From Kitasatospora sp. MAA19 (GTDB lineage Bacteria > Actinomycetota > Actinomycetes > Streptomycetales > Streptomycetaceae), in contig NZ_JARXYZ010000009.1 of the NCBI RefSeq assembly GCF_029894125.1, forward strand, positions 186,001 through 250,000: a DNA stretch of 64,000 bases, read 5' to 3'. A program made the position numbers and the translations under genes. This document shows positions 44,712 to 53,217 of the stretch, piece after piece; positions within the stretch are counted from its first letter, which is position 1; each line of letters begins with the position of its first letter. Below the pieces are notes generated by a model, which was given only the letters and a program-made list of their open reading frames with translations, was not told the origin of the DNA and searched no databases.

Positions 44712-45070
44712 ATGATGCCGACGATCAGCAGGACGAAGAACAGAATGATCAGGATGATCACGACGATCAGGAACTTGCCGAGCTTGGCGAAGAAGCCCGA
44801 CTTCTTCTTCTGTTCCTTGGCCGCGAGGTGGGCCGGCTCGGCCTGATCGCTCCGGGTGCTGGCGGAGACGGCCGGGCCCGCCGCGAGGCCGGCCGGGCCG
44901 GAGGCGGTGGTGGCCAGGCCGGTGGCGGTGGTGGCCAGGCCGGTGGCGGCGGCCGCGACGGGCCGGGGTGCGGCCACCGCCGTCGCGCTCGACGCCGCGG
45001 CGCTGAGGCCGACGGCGGCCAGCAGTGCCACCAGGGCGCTGGCTATCGAACGTGCGATCCGGTGAGTCAT
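44675..45070 (-). CDS. Small exported/membrane protein of unknown function
   Basis: 131 residues. Signal peptide (RSIASALVALLAAVGLSAAA), a low-complexity Ala/Thr stretch with repeated ATGLATTA units, then EQKKKSGFFAKLGKFLIVVI and a second hydrophobic helix ending in KRIFGRRK. The short repeats (atggtggccaggccggtggcgg-type units, 44910-44950) suggest slippage. GAGGAG lies upstream of ATG 45070. Divergent from the LCP gene with the CTACA dyad between. Confidence 0.7.
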   Translation of the reverse strand: MTHRIARSIASALVALLAAVGLSAAASSATAVAAPRPVAAAATGLATTATGLATTASGPAGLAAGPAVSASTRSDQAEPAHLAAKEQKKKSGFFAKLGKFLIVVIILIILFFVLLIVGIIYAAKRIFGRRK

Positions 45071-45176
45071 CGTGCTCCTCGTACGGGTTCTGAGCAGCAC
45101 AGAAGAGCCTGACCGACCGGATCCGTTGGTCTGACCAGGTGGTTTTCTCATCTGCGCCTAGTATGCTCCACTGAAG

Positions 45177-45194
45177 TTCTACAGCGGTGTAGAA
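45177..45194. promoter_or_regulatory. CTACA-N4-TGTAG dyad A
   Basis: Perfect TTCTACA GCGG TGTAGAA in the divergent region between the small exported protein and the LCP gene. Resembles TetR-type or BlaI/CopY-type operators (BlaI sites usually have a shorter spacer). A second copy of the core lies at 48299-48316. Confidence 0.5.
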
Positions 45195-45289
45195 GTTTAC
45201 CGACGGGCCTGCCCGGATCGGCTCCGGCCCCGGTCACGCGCGCCCGCCGGTCCGACGGGGGTTTCGTGGCAACTGTGGAGGATGACGAC

Positions 45290-47002
45290 GTGTCGGGTCG
45301 CAGGGGTTCCCCCAAAGCCGGAAATTCGCCACGCCGGGCGGACGGCCGACAGCCGGGCCAGGCCGACGGCCGAGCAGCGGGCCGGGCCGACGGCCGCCAC
45401 ACCGGCCAATCCGACGGCCACACCGGCCAGGCCGACGGCCGTCACACCGGCCGGGCGAAGCCCAAGCCCAAGCGCAGCACCAAGGAGAAGGTGCTCTGGG
45501 TGACGGCCGGCTGCACCGCCCTCCTCGTCCTCGGCGGCTGCGCCGTCTACTACCGCCTGAACAGCAACCTCACCACCTTCGACGGCGACGCCCTCAGCAA
45601 GGACCGCCCGGCCGCCGCGGCCCCGGACGCCCAGGGCCGCACCCCGGTCAACGTCCTGCTGATCGGCTCCGACAGCCGCGGCAACGGCAACAGCGACCTG
45701 GGCGGCGGCGGGGACGGCGGCGCCCGCTCGGACACCGCGATCCTGCTGCACGTCTACGCCGACCACAAGCACGCGATAGGCATATCCATCCCCCGCGACT
45801 CCCTGGTCACCATCCCGCCGTGCAAGCTCCCGAACGGCACGTGGACCAAGCAGCAGAACAACGTGATGTTCAACAGCGCCTTCTCGGTGGGCGACACCGA
45901 CCAGGGCAACCCGGCCTGCACCCAGAACGCCGTCGAGAAGCTGACCAACCTGCGGGTCGACCACACCATCGTGGTGGACTTCAACGGCTTCGCCTCGATG
46001 ACCAAGGCGGTCGGCGGCGTCGAGGTCTGCCTGCCGAACAACATCTACGAGGGCGATCTCAACCCGAACCTGGGCAAGAAGGGCAAACTGATCTTCCCCA
46101 AGGGCAAGCAGAAGGTGGAGGGCCAGTCCGCGCTCGACTTCGTCCGGGTCCGGCACGGCATCGGCGACGGCTCCGACATCGGCCGCACCAAGCGTCAGCA
46201 GGCCTTCCTCTCCTCGCTCATCAAGGAGGTCAAGTCCCGCGGCATGGACCCGACCACCCTGCTTCCGCTCGCCGACGCGGCGACCAAGTCGCTCACCGTC
46301 GACCCCGACCTCGGCTCGGCGGCCAAGCTGCTCTCCTTCGCCACCTCGCTCAAGGACGTCGACCTGCACGACGTCAAGTTCGTGACGGCGCCGTGGCGCT
46401 ACGAGGGCCCGCGGGTCGCCCTGGTCCACCCCGACGTGGACCAGCTCTGGGCCGCGCTCAAGGCCGACCGCACCCTGGACGGCCAGGACGCGAGCGCCAC
46501 CGCCCCGGCCGCCCCGGGCTCCGCCGCGCCGGGCACCCCCGCCGCCGAGGCCACCCCGTCTCCCACCGCCACCCCCACACCGGACGCCAAGGCGGGCGAC
46601 GTCAAGCCCGCCGACGTGAAGGTCGCCGTGCTCAACGGCACCGGCGCGAACGGGCTCGGCGGCAAGGCCGCCGAGGCCGTCAAGGGCGCCGGCTACACCG
46701 TGACCACCGTCGGCAACGCGACCGGCAAACCGCGCGCCACCACGGTCGTCGAGTACGGGACGGGCGAGCGCGCCGCCGCCGACGCGGTCGCGAAGCTGTT
46801 CCCGGGCGCCACCGTGCAGCCCGGCGGCAAGGGCGTCAGCGTGGTGCTCGGCCATGACTTCGCCACCGCCAACCCGGCCGGTGCCGCCACCGGCGCGCCG
46901 ACCGACGGGGCCCCGGCCGCTCCGGCCCCGGTGCCCAGCAGCGTCGCCGCCGCCGCCCGCTCGGCCGACGACGACCCGTGCGCCAACGTCTCGTACGGCT
47001 GA
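45290..47002 (+). CDS. LytR-CpsA-Psr (LCP) family cell-wall glycopolymer ligase
   Basis: 570 residues. GTG 45290 (GGAGG eight bases upstream) is preferred to GTG 45266. Cytoplasmic N-terminus of degenerate GQADGR-type repeats (about 12-55), basic patch KPKPKRSTKEK, one membrane helix (VLWVTAGCTALLVLGGCAVY), LCP domain (about 115-365) with PVNVLLIGSDSRG, RSDTAILLHVYADHKHAIGI, IPRDSLV and DFVRVRHGIGDGSDIGRTKR for pyrophosphate-lipid binding, then a Pro/Thr linker and a LytR_C domain (VKVAVLNGTGANGLGGKAAE). Attaches teichoic-type or other polymers to peptidoglycan. Confidence 0.92.
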   Translation: MSGRRGSPKAGNSPRRADGRQPGQADGRAAGRADGRHTGQSDGHTGQADGRHTGRAKPKPKRSTKEKVLWVTAGCTALLVLGGCAVYYRLNSNLTTFDGDALSKDRPAAAAPDAQGRTPVNVLLIGSDSRGNGNSDLGGGGDGGARSDTAILLHVYADHKHAIGISIPRDSLVTIPPCKLPNGTWTKQQNNVMFNSAFSVGDTDQGNPACTQNAVEKLTNLRVDHTIVVDFNGFASMTKAVGGVEVCLPNNIYEGDLNPNLGKKGKLIFPKGKQKVEGQSALDFVRVRHGIGDGSDIGRTKRQQAFLSSLIKEVKSRGMDPTTLLPLADAATKSLTVDPDLGSAAKLLSFATSLKDVDLHDVKFVTAPWRYEGPRVALVHPDVDQLWAALKADRTLDGQDASATAPAAPGSAAPGTPAAEATPSPTATPTPDAKAGDVKPADVKVAVLNGTGANGLGGKAAEAVKGAGYTVTTVGNATGKPRATTVVEYGTGERAAADAVAKLFPGATVQPGGKGVSVVLGHDFATANPAGAATGAPTDGAPAAPAPVPSSVAAAARSADDDPCANVSYG

Positions 47003-47017
47003 TCCGGACCGGACCCC

Positions 47018-47070
47018 ACGACGACGACGGGGCGCCTCCGGACCTGGTCCGGGGGCGCCCCGCCGTCGTG
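47018..47070. terminator. Bidirectional terminator between convergent genes
   Basis: Long GC stem (47018-47042 with 47048-47070, one wobble and a small bulge) between the LCP gene and the zinc-ribbon gene. Confidence 0.7.
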
Positions 47071-47082
47071 ACGCTCGTGGGC

Positions 47083-47742
47083 TCAGCGCCTGGTGCCGCA
47101 GGACGGGCAGAACGCGGCGCCCTCCGGGATGTCCTGGTGGCACTGCCCGCACTGGGTCGGCTGGGCGAGCCGGAAGCCGCAACCCGGGCAGAACGGCGTG
47201 CCGTGGGTCTCCGCCGAGCACTGCGGGCAGACCAGTTGGCGCGGCGTCCGCACGTCGAACTCCGCGCCCGACTGCTGGCCCTGCTGGTAGGAGCGGTCGG
47301 ACACCATGTCGTTGAGGCCGCGGCGCTGCGCCGCCATCGCCTCCGCCGCGGTGTCCGGGGCGCAGTTGTGGCACAGGCCCTGGCCCGGGTCGAAGCAGCG
47401 GCCGCAGACGTAGTGGGTGCAGCGCGCGCAGCGGTTGAAGTGCGTCTGGGCGTTGGTGATCGCCCGCTGGAAGGCGGCGTCGCGCGCGTTGCCCCAGGTG
47501 TGGCCGGCCAGGCCGTCGGCGGCGTTGCTGATGGTGTTGGCGTTGCCACCGATGAGGTTCCAGGCGGCGCTGACGCCCTTTCCGATCCAGCCCGCCACCT
47601 GACCGGTGGTGAACGCCTCGAACGACGAGCGCCAGGTGTCGGAGCAGCGGTAGCAGGAGAACTCGAACTGGAAGCCCGCGCCGGTGCCGTGCTGCTCGCA
47701 CATGTCGCGGTAGTTGCTGCTGAAGTAGATCTCGGAACTCAC
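47083..47742 (-). CDS. Zinc-ribbon protein with multiple CxxC motifs
   Basis: 219 residues. CxxC pairs occur at SCYRCSD, RCARCTHYVCGRC, GLCHNCAP, VCPQCSAETHGTPFCPGCGF and TQCGQCHQDIPEGAAFCPSCGTRR; the last two form double zinc ribbons. The first 110 residues include YFSSNYRDMCEQHGTGAGFQ. Probably a structural or protein-interaction scaffold; catalytic residues not seen. GTG 47742 starts the conserved part; the ribosome site is weak. Confidence 0.8.
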   Translation of the reverse strand: MSSEIYFSSNYRDMCEQHGTGAGFQFEFSCYRCSDTWRSSFEAFTTGQVAGWIGKGVSAAWNLIGGNANTISNAADGLAGHTWGNARDAAFQRAITNAQTHFNRCARCTHYVCGRCFDPGQGLCHNCAPDTAAEAMAAQRRGLNDMVSDRSYQQGQQSGAEFDVRTPRQLVCPQCSAETHGTPFCPGCGFRLAQPTQCGQCHQDIPEGAAFCPSCGTRR

Positions 47743-47964
47743 GTCGTCCCCGGTCGGTGAAGTGGCATGTCGGCGGTCCCCGGCCCCCCAAGGTGCCGAC
47801 ACGGATGGGGCGGGTCACGGGGCGCTGCACAGAATCGCACATGCCGTCATATCTTGTGAATCTCTCGTGGACAACGCCGCGTGATCGCCGTCCCAGGGGA
47901 CGTCCGGACCCACCGGCCCGGTTCCGATCAACTCGGTTCAGCCGAGCCGGTTCCGGCTGACGCC

Positions 47965-48213
47965 TCAGAGCCCCGCGACCGGTAGCAGCAGGATCCGCGC
48001 CGGGTCGAACCGCTCCCAGCCGGCCGGTCGCCCGCTGCGGCTCACCCGCAGCCGGCACCACCGCTGCCCGGCGGCGTCCTGCCACCAGCCGCTGATCCGC
48101 CCGGACGCCCAGGTGCCGTCACCGAGGTCCACCTCGACCGGCTGGTACACCCACTGGACGTCCGGGCCCGCCGGTTCCCCGACGCCCGCCGGACTGCGCC
48201 GACTCTCCACCAC
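47965..48213 (-). CDS. Small hypothetical protein
   Basis: 82 residues: VQWVYQPVEVDLGDGTWASG, RISGWWQDAAGQRWCRLRVS, ARILLLPVAGL. Looks like a compact beta domain found in streptomycetes; function unknown. GTG start preceded by GGGAGGCGGGAG. A CTACA dyad lies 85 bases upstream. Confidence 0.6.
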   Translation of the reverse strand: MVESRRSPAGVGEPAGPDVQWVYQPVEVDLGDGTWASGRISGWWQDAAGQRWCRLRVSRSGRPAGWERFDPARILLLPVAGL

Positions 48214-48298
48214 GGCTCCCGCCTCCCGACCCGGCCCCGGCGCGCGGCCTCCCCGGGTCGGGCGGCCACGCGACCAGGCGTGCAGCTCACCCCGGAAA

Positions 48299-48316
48299 CT
48301 CTACAGGCGTGTAGAG
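48299..48316. promoter_or_regulatory. CTACA-N4-TGTAG dyad B
   Basis: Perfect CTCTACA GGCG TGTAGAG, between the start of the 82-residue gene and the end of the signal peptidase gene. Same half-site and spacing as dyad A. Confidence 0.5.
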
Positions 48317-48352
48317 CGCGGCGGGAGGAGTTCCACCGAAGCCCGGCCCGCC

Positions 48353-49381
48353 TCAGCGGCGCCCCCGGAGCGCACTCCAGCGGCCGCCCCGGGACGGCCC
48401 GGCCCCGCGGGCGCTCCGGCGCCGGCCCCACAGGGCGAACGGCACGACGGCCGCCAGCCCGACCGCGTCCGGCACCGACGGCGTCTCCACCGGGGCGGCC
48501 GCGCCCGCCGGCACCTTGTCGAAGGTGTCCGGGACGGGCAGGGTGGACCAGTCCGTGAGCGGCCAGGCCACCACGAAGGCCCGGCCCACCACGTTCCCGA
48601 CCGGCACGAAGCCGTCGCCGGTCTCGTTGTGGTGCGGGCGGGAGTCCCGCGAGTTGTTGCGGTGGTCCCCCATCACCCAGAGCTTGTCCTTGGGGACGGT
48701 GACGATGCCGACCGGATCGTTGTCGCAGGGCGTCGAACCGGGGAACAGGTACGGCTCGTCCAGCGCTACGCCGTTCACCTTCACCGGGCCGCCCGCCTTG
48801 CACTCGACGGTGTCCCCGCCGACCGCGATCACCCGCTTGATCAGGTCCTTCTCGTCCGCCGAGGGCATCAGGCCGACGGTGCTCAGCGCCTTCTGGACCG
48901 AGCTCATCACCGAGTTGTCCGAGTGCGTCGGCGCGCCCTCCAGCCAGCCGCCCGGATCGCGGAAGACCACCACCTCCCCGCGCTCGGGCTTCGCGCCGAA
49001 CCAGGGCGTCAGCTTGTCGACCAGCACCCGGTCGCCGATCTCCAGGGTCTGCTGCATCGAACCGGAGGGGATCGAGAAGGCCTGGACGAAGAAGGTCTTG
49101 ATGCCGAGCGACAGCAGCAGGGCGATCACCAGCAGGATCGGGAGTTCCTGCCAGAACGGACGCTTCTTCCGCCCGGCTTTCGCCCCCGGTTCCGCACCGC
49201 CCGAGCCGTCGGCTCCCCCGCCCGGACCGGTCCCACCGTCGCCACCACCGCCGGCCCGGCCACCATCGCCGCCGGCCACCTCGAAGGACCCTGCCCCGCC
49301 CGGGACTTCGGGCGCGCCGGCCGTGCCGCGCTCCCCGCTTCCACCGCTCTCGCCGGACTCCGTGCTCTGCTGGACACTCAT
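48353..49381 (-). CDS. lepB: Signal peptidase I
   Basis: 342-residue type I signal peptidase. Gly-rich disordered N-terminus (1-70), basic RKKRP, membrane helix (ELPILLVIALLLSLGIKTFF), catalytic Ser108 in PSGSMQQTL and Lys182 in DLIKRVIAVGGD, box E GDHRNNSRDSR. A second weak hydrophobic stretch near 310-325 (AVGLAAVVPFALWG) suggests a C-terminal anchor as in several streptomycete Sip proteins. ATG 49381. Stands alone, not in the rnhB-linked sip cluster. Removes signal peptides of exported proteins such as those encoded at 3-14 kb. Confidence 0.92.
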   Translation of the reverse strand: MSVQQSTESGESGGSGERGTAGAPEVPGGAGSFEVAGGDGGRAGGGGDGGTGPGGGADGSGGAEPGAKAGRKKRPFWQELPILLVIALLLSLGIKTFFVQAFSIPSGSMQQTLEIGDRVLVDKLTPWFGAKPERGEVVVFRDPGGWLEGAPTHSDNSVMSSVQKALSTVGLMPSADEKDLIKRVIAVGGDTVECKAGGPVKVNGVALDEPYLFPGSTPCDNDPVGIVTVPKDKLWVMGDHRNNSRDSRPHHNETGDGFVPVGNVVGRAFVVAWPLTDWSTLPVPDTFDKVPAGAAAPVETPSVPDAVGLAAVVPFALWGRRRSARGAGPSRGGRWSALRGRR

Positions 49382-49448
49382 CTTCTCGGCCCCTCCCGAC
49401 GGCCTGGCGGGAGTCCGGATCGGAAACCCCCGCTGTCAGGGAACGAAC

Positions 49449-50045
49449 CTACCGAACAGAGGTTCCCGGGCGCGCCCTGACGTGGATCCGCTCACCCTGC
49501 GGACCGAACAGGCTGAGGAACTCCACCGGTTGCGATCCGGCGTTGCCGAAGGCGTGCGGGGTGCGGGTGTCGAACTCGGCGGCCTCACCGGTCGTCAGCA
49601 CCAGATCGTGCGAGCCGAGCACCAGCCGCAGCCGGCCGTTCAGGACGTACAGCCACTCGTAGCCCTCGTGCACCTTCAGGTCCAGCTCGGGCTCGGTGCC
49701 CCGCCCGGGCGGCATGATGTGCTTGTAGGCGTGCAGGCCACCGAGGTGCCGGGTGAGCGGGAGGATGGTCTGACCGTTCCTGGTCACCGGGCGGGCGTGG
49801 ATCCGGGGGTCGCCGGTGGCCGGCGCCCCGACCAACTCGTCCAGCGGCACCCGGTACTCCCGGGCCAGTGGCAGCAGCAGCTCCAGGGTCGGCTTGCGCT
49901 GCCCGGACTCCAGCCGGGACAGGGTACTGAGCGAGATCCCGGTGGCGGCGGCCAGCTTGGCGAGGGTGGTGCCACGCTCCCGCCGCAGGGCGCGCAGCCG
50001 GGGGCCCACCGTGGTGAGGACGTTCTCGAAGTCTTCGTCGGCCAT
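49449..50045 (-). CDS. XRE-family regulator with cupin domain
   Basis: 198 residues. HTH_XRE (about 12-66): RLRALRRERGTTLAKLAAAT, GISLSTLSRLESGQRKPTLE. Cupin (about 115-185): HEGYEWLYVLNGRLRLVLGS, TGEAAEFDTRTPHAFGNAG. Cupin-linked repressors sense small ligands and often control neighbouring transport or metabolism. Of three in-frame ATGs, 50045 gives the best GCAGG spacing. No obvious operon partner. Confidence 0.88.
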   Translation of the reverse strand: MADEDFENVLTTVGPRLRALRRERGTTLAKLAAATGISLSTLSRLESGQRKPTLELLLPLAREYRVPLDELVGAPATGDPRIHARPVTRNGQTILPLTRHLGGLHAYKHIMPPGRGTEPELDLKVHEGYEWLYVLNGRLRLVLGSHDLVLTTGEAAEFDTRTPHAFGNAGSQPVEFLSLFGPQGERIHVRARPGTSVR

Positions 50046-50255
50046 GCCTGCCATGTGCCAGGACGGCAAGGGCGTTTGTCAAACCGGCACACCGGCAGGC
50101 CCGCGTACCCACCCGCCGTCCCGGCGATCACGGACAAGCCCGCCCGCCAGGCCGGCGTCACCGCCCCGCCCGCAGGCCCTTCCGGCACCCCTGCCCACGC
50201 GCGGCGGGGCTTGGTGGCGGTGTTCCTCGCCACCGGGCCCCGCCGCGCGGCGGTG

Positions 50256-51833
50256 CTACCGGTACTCGCGCAGGCGCGGCCGCACGCCCAGCGCGGTGAG
50301 GGCGAGCGCCGCCGCCAGCGCCCCCGCCGCCAGGGCCTCCGTGGTGGCGTCGAGGTCGCCGTCGGTCGCGGCGAGCGCCGAGTCCATCGCCGTGGCGTTG
50401 ACCGCGATGGTGTCCCCGATGGCCGTGCTCAGCTGGTCGAAGTCGTAGTTCGACTGCCCCTGGGACAGGCCGGTGTTGAGCGTCACCGCCTCCTTGAGCC
50501 GACCGGCGTCGCGCAGCTCGCGGATCTTCCGGTCGTCCTGCTGGTACTGCTGGAAGGCGGTCAGCACCCGATCGGCGGCGTCCTGCTCGCCGGGGAAGGT
50601 GATGTTGCGCAGCTCGGTGCCGAGGTAGCCGCCGAAGGGGACGGCCGCGTGGTCGGCGCGGTGCCTTGCCGCAGCGGCCGCCAGCTGGGCGTTGTAGCCG
50701 GCGAGGGTGGCGCCGTCGAGGTGGGCGATCGCCTGGGTCTTGTCGAGGAAGCTCTGCTCGTAGGCGACCGCGCGGGACGGGTCCGTGAGGTAGCGGCTCT
50801 CGTCGGCGTTCATGTCGAAGGCGACGGCGCGGGCGCGGCTGAGCGCGATCACCGAGTCGTAGGCGTTGCTCTTGGCGGTCACCAGGTGGTCGTCGGCGCG
50901 GCTCACCAGGTGCAGGCCGATCGCCAGGGCGACGCCGGTGAGCAGGGTGACACCGGCCAGCGCCGGGTTGACGACCCGGCGGTAGCGCACCGCCAGCGCG
51001 CGCTGGAGCCCGAGCAGGGCGGCGAGCGCGACCAGACCGACCGCGAGCAGCCACCACCAGCCGCTGCCGAGGGCGTCGCGGTGCTCGGTGTAGACCTGCT
51101 CGACGGTGGCCTCGTTGGCGGCCGTGACCTGGTCGGCGGCCGGCAGCAGCTGCTGGCGCAGCAGATCGGTGGCCTGGCGGTAGGCGTCCAGGGCGGCGGG
51201 CGAGGGCTGGCCGGCCGGGGCCTTGGCCTGCTCCTCCAGCAGCTGGGCGCGGGCGACCAGGGCCTCGTAGCTGCCGAGCCGGCCGAGCACCTGCTGCACG
51301 GCGCGCTGGCCGGCCGGGTCGGCGGCTGCGGCCTGGGCGGCCTGCTGGAGGTCGTTGTCGGCCTGGGCCCGGCGCTGCTCATAGGTGTCGAGGGTCTGCT
51401 TGCGCAGCGTCGTGTAGTCGGGGTCGGCGCCGACCAGCAGCAGGTTGGCGGCCTGGGCGTCCATGTCGCTGAGCGCGAAGTAGAGGTCGGCGGCGCGGGT
51501 GGCCTGTGGGGCGGCCTGGTGGCCGATGGTGTCGGTGCCGTCGCGGGCCCCGCCGAGCACGGTGGTGGCGGTCGCGCCGAGGCCGAGCAGGGTGGCCAGG
51601 CTGAGCGCGGTGAGGCCGCGGACCAGGCGCGGAGTGGTCCAGTAGGCGCGGCTGCCGACCGCCCGGGCGCCCTGCCCGAGCCGGGCCAGGGCGCCCGGGG
51701 GGATGCGGTGGGGGGCGCGCGGCGGCCCGGCCGGGGCCGGGCGCGCTGCTGGGCCCGGCTCTTCCGCCGGGGCTGATTCCGCCGGGGCCGTCTCCCCCGT
51801 GGTGGCCGCTCTGCCCGCTGCCGAGGTGGTCAT
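50256..51833 (-). CDS. Four-TM secreted-loop membrane protein, hypothetical
   Basis: 525 residues. Pro/Ala-rich cytoplasmic N-terminus, TM1 (LTALSLATLLGLGATATTVL), a 150-residue helical extracytoplasmic loop, TM2-TM3 (WWWLLAVGLVALAALLGL; ALAGVTLLTGVALAIGLHL), a second 200-residue loop beginning SRADDHLVTAKSNAYDSVIA, and TM4 (LAAGALAAALALTALGV). The duplicated helix-loop layout is like chemoreceptor-type sensing domains, but there is no kinase or signalling domain. Function unknown. Confidence 0.75.
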   Translation of the reverse strand: MTTSAAGRAATTGETAPAESAPAEEPGPAARPAPAGPPRAPHRIPPGALARLGQGARAVGSRAYWTTPRLVRGLTALSLATLLGLGATATTVLGGARDGTDTIGHQAAPQATRAADLYFALSDMDAQAANLLLVGADPDYTTLRKQTLDTYEQRRAQADNDLQQAAQAAAADPAGQRAVQQVLGRLGSYEALVARAQLLEEQAKAPAGQPSPAALDAYRQATDLLRQQLLPAADQVTAANEATVEQVYTEHRDALGSGWWWLLAVGLVALAALLGLQRALAVRYRRVVNPALAGVTLLTGVALAIGLHLVSRADDHLVTAKSNAYDSVIALSRARAVAFDMNADESRYLTDPSRAVAYEQSFLDKTQAIAHLDGATLAGYNAQLAAAAARHRADHAAVPFGGYLGTELRNITFPGEQDAADRVLTAFQQYQQDDRKIRELRDAGRLKEAVTLNTGLSQGQSNYDFDQLSTAIGDTIAVNATAMDSALAATDGDLDATTEALAAGALAAALALTALGVRPRLREYR

Positions 51834-52052
51834 GACCGCACGTCCCTTTCCCCCGTTGCACGGTCTGCTGGGTTTCCTGCCGAAACCGGAGCAGAACCGT
51901 TTCTCTCCGCCGGGTGACGCTAGTGCCGTGCCACCTGCGGTGAGCCGCTCCCTGACGGCTCCTTGACACCGCCGGGCACCCTTCTTGACGCTTCCTTAGC
52001 GTCCGGCCGGGCACTTCCCCGGCATCCGGCCCCGGCCCCGGCCGCTCCGGCC

Positions 52053-52084
52053 ACCGCCTCCCCCCTGCATCGGGGGGAGGCGGT
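52053..52084 (-). terminator. Terminator of the bL37 gene
   Basis: Perfect 13-bp stem (52053-52065 with 52072-52084), 6-nt loop, 8 bases past the stop on the minus strand. Confidence 0.7.
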
Positions 52085-52091
52085 CGAGGCC

Positions 52092-52169
52092 TCAGCCCTG
52101 ACCGAACCGGCGGCCGTGGTTCGCCTTCTTCTTCCGCCGGGCCCTCTTCTTGCGGGCGCGCTTGGACAT
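52092..52169 (-). CDS. Ribosomal protein bL37 (25 residues)
   Basis: ATG 52169 to TGA 52092 encodes a 25-residue, Lys/Arg-rich peptide: SKRARKKRARRKKKANHG then RRFGQG. Composition, length and the KANHG(R/K)R signature match the small actinobacterial large-subunit protein bL37, which binds 23S rRNA. The end FGQG differs from the more usual RPN-type end. GGGGAG lies about 7 bases upstream, and a terminator follows directly. Too short for most gene finders. Confidence 0.8.
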   Translation of the reverse strand: MSKRARKKRARRKKKANHGRRFGQG

Positions 52170-52233
52170 CGTCTGCTCCCCTGTCGTCGACGTGTGGTCG
52201 GAATGCGGTCGGAATGCGGTCGGGGGCCGGAGT

Positions 52234-53055
52234 TCAGGCGGCCTGGCCGACCAGCTGGTCGGCGAGCTTGGCCAGGCGCTTCAGCGAGCGCTCCTCCTGG
52301 GCCGCCGGCGCCACGGGCGCGACCGAACCACCGTCGTAGTAGGCGCCGTTGGTGACCGCGACCTCCGGCAGACAGAGCCGGACGACGGCCGCCGCCCCCT
52401 CCGCCGCCGGCGCGCCGACCCGCCCGTACAGCGGCAGCAGCGCCGTGTCGCACAGGCCCGGGTTGAGGCTGACGGCGGTGAGGCCGGAGCCGGCCGGAGC
52501 CATGTCGGCGGTCGCCATCGTGAGCGCGAGCTGCGACTGCGCGTACGCGGCGACCCGCGAGTACTTCTTCACCCGGTGCGGGTCCGACCAGTTCATCGAC
52601 GCCGTCCGGTGCAGCGAGGACGAGACGTTGACGATCCGGGCGTCGCCGGCCGCCGAGAGCGGTGCGCGCAGCAGCTTGGCCAGCAGGTGCGCGGCCAGGA
52701 AGTTGACCTGCAGCGAGACCTCGTTGCCGTCGTCGGTCAGCGTGCAGCGCTCGGGCGCCACCGCGGCGGCGTTGTTGACCAGCAGGTCCAGCGCCGGGTA
52801 GTGCTTGACGACCGTGCCGGCCAGCACCGCGACCTCCGAGAGGTGGGTGAAGTCGGCGGCGAGCTCGACGAGTTGGTCCCGTCGAGCGCCGGCGTCGACC
52901 AGCCGGGCGACGGCCGCCTCGGCCTCGGCGGTGGTCCGGGCGTGCACCAGCACGGTGGCACCCAGCCCGGCGAGCAGCCGGGCGGTCTCCCAGCCGATGC
53001 CCGAGGAGGCGCCGGTGACGAGGGCAGTACGGGCGGACAGGACGGATTCGGACAT
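52234..53055 (-). CDS. Short-chain dehydrogenase/reductase with altered active site
   Basis: 273 residues, classical/retinol-dehydrogenase-like SDR. Cofactor motif TALVTGASSGIGWETARLLA, NNAAAV, catalytic Ser in IVNVSSSLHRT. The active-site motif reads YAQSQ instead of YxxxK: the catalytic Lys is replaced by Gln, so normal hydride-transfer chemistry may be impaired. Protein otherwise intact. ATG 53055. A 28-codon ORF lies 163 bases upstream. Confidence 0.88.
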   Translation of the reverse strand: MSESVLSARTALVTGASSGIGWETARLLAGLGATVLVHARTTAEAEAAVARLVDAGARRDQLVELAADFTHLSEVAVLAGTVVKHYPALDLLVNNAAAVAPERCTLTDDGNEVSLQVNFLAAHLLAKLLRAPLSAAGDARIVNVSSSLHRTASMNWSDPHRVKKYSRVAAYAQSQLALTMATADMAPAGSGLTAVSLNPGLCDTALLPLYGRVGAPAAEGAAAVVRLCLPEVAVTNGAYYDGGSVAPVAPAAQEERSLKRLAKLADQLVGQAA

Positions 53056-53217
53056 GACCGTTCCCAGGGTGCGGGGCACCGCCGGCCCTGCTCGGGCCGG
53101 GGTGCGGGCTCAAAAGACCTGACGAGATGCGGAGTTCGCGCGCCCGCCCCACCCCGCGCCGACCGGCGGCGGGGTGGGGCGCGGCACGTGCCGTGCCCTC
53201 CGGCGGGGAGGCGCGGT

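Noticed and set aside
45197..48085. A 962-codon open frame on the minus strand
   Set aside because: It lies antisense to the LCP gene and across the zinc-ribbon gene; sequence is Arg/Gly/Val-rich with no domain. GC-rich codon bias creates such shadows.
48516..51776. A 1086-codon plus-strand frame
   Set aside because: Antisense to signal peptidase I, the XRE-cupin gene and the four-TM protein, all of which have clear motifs.
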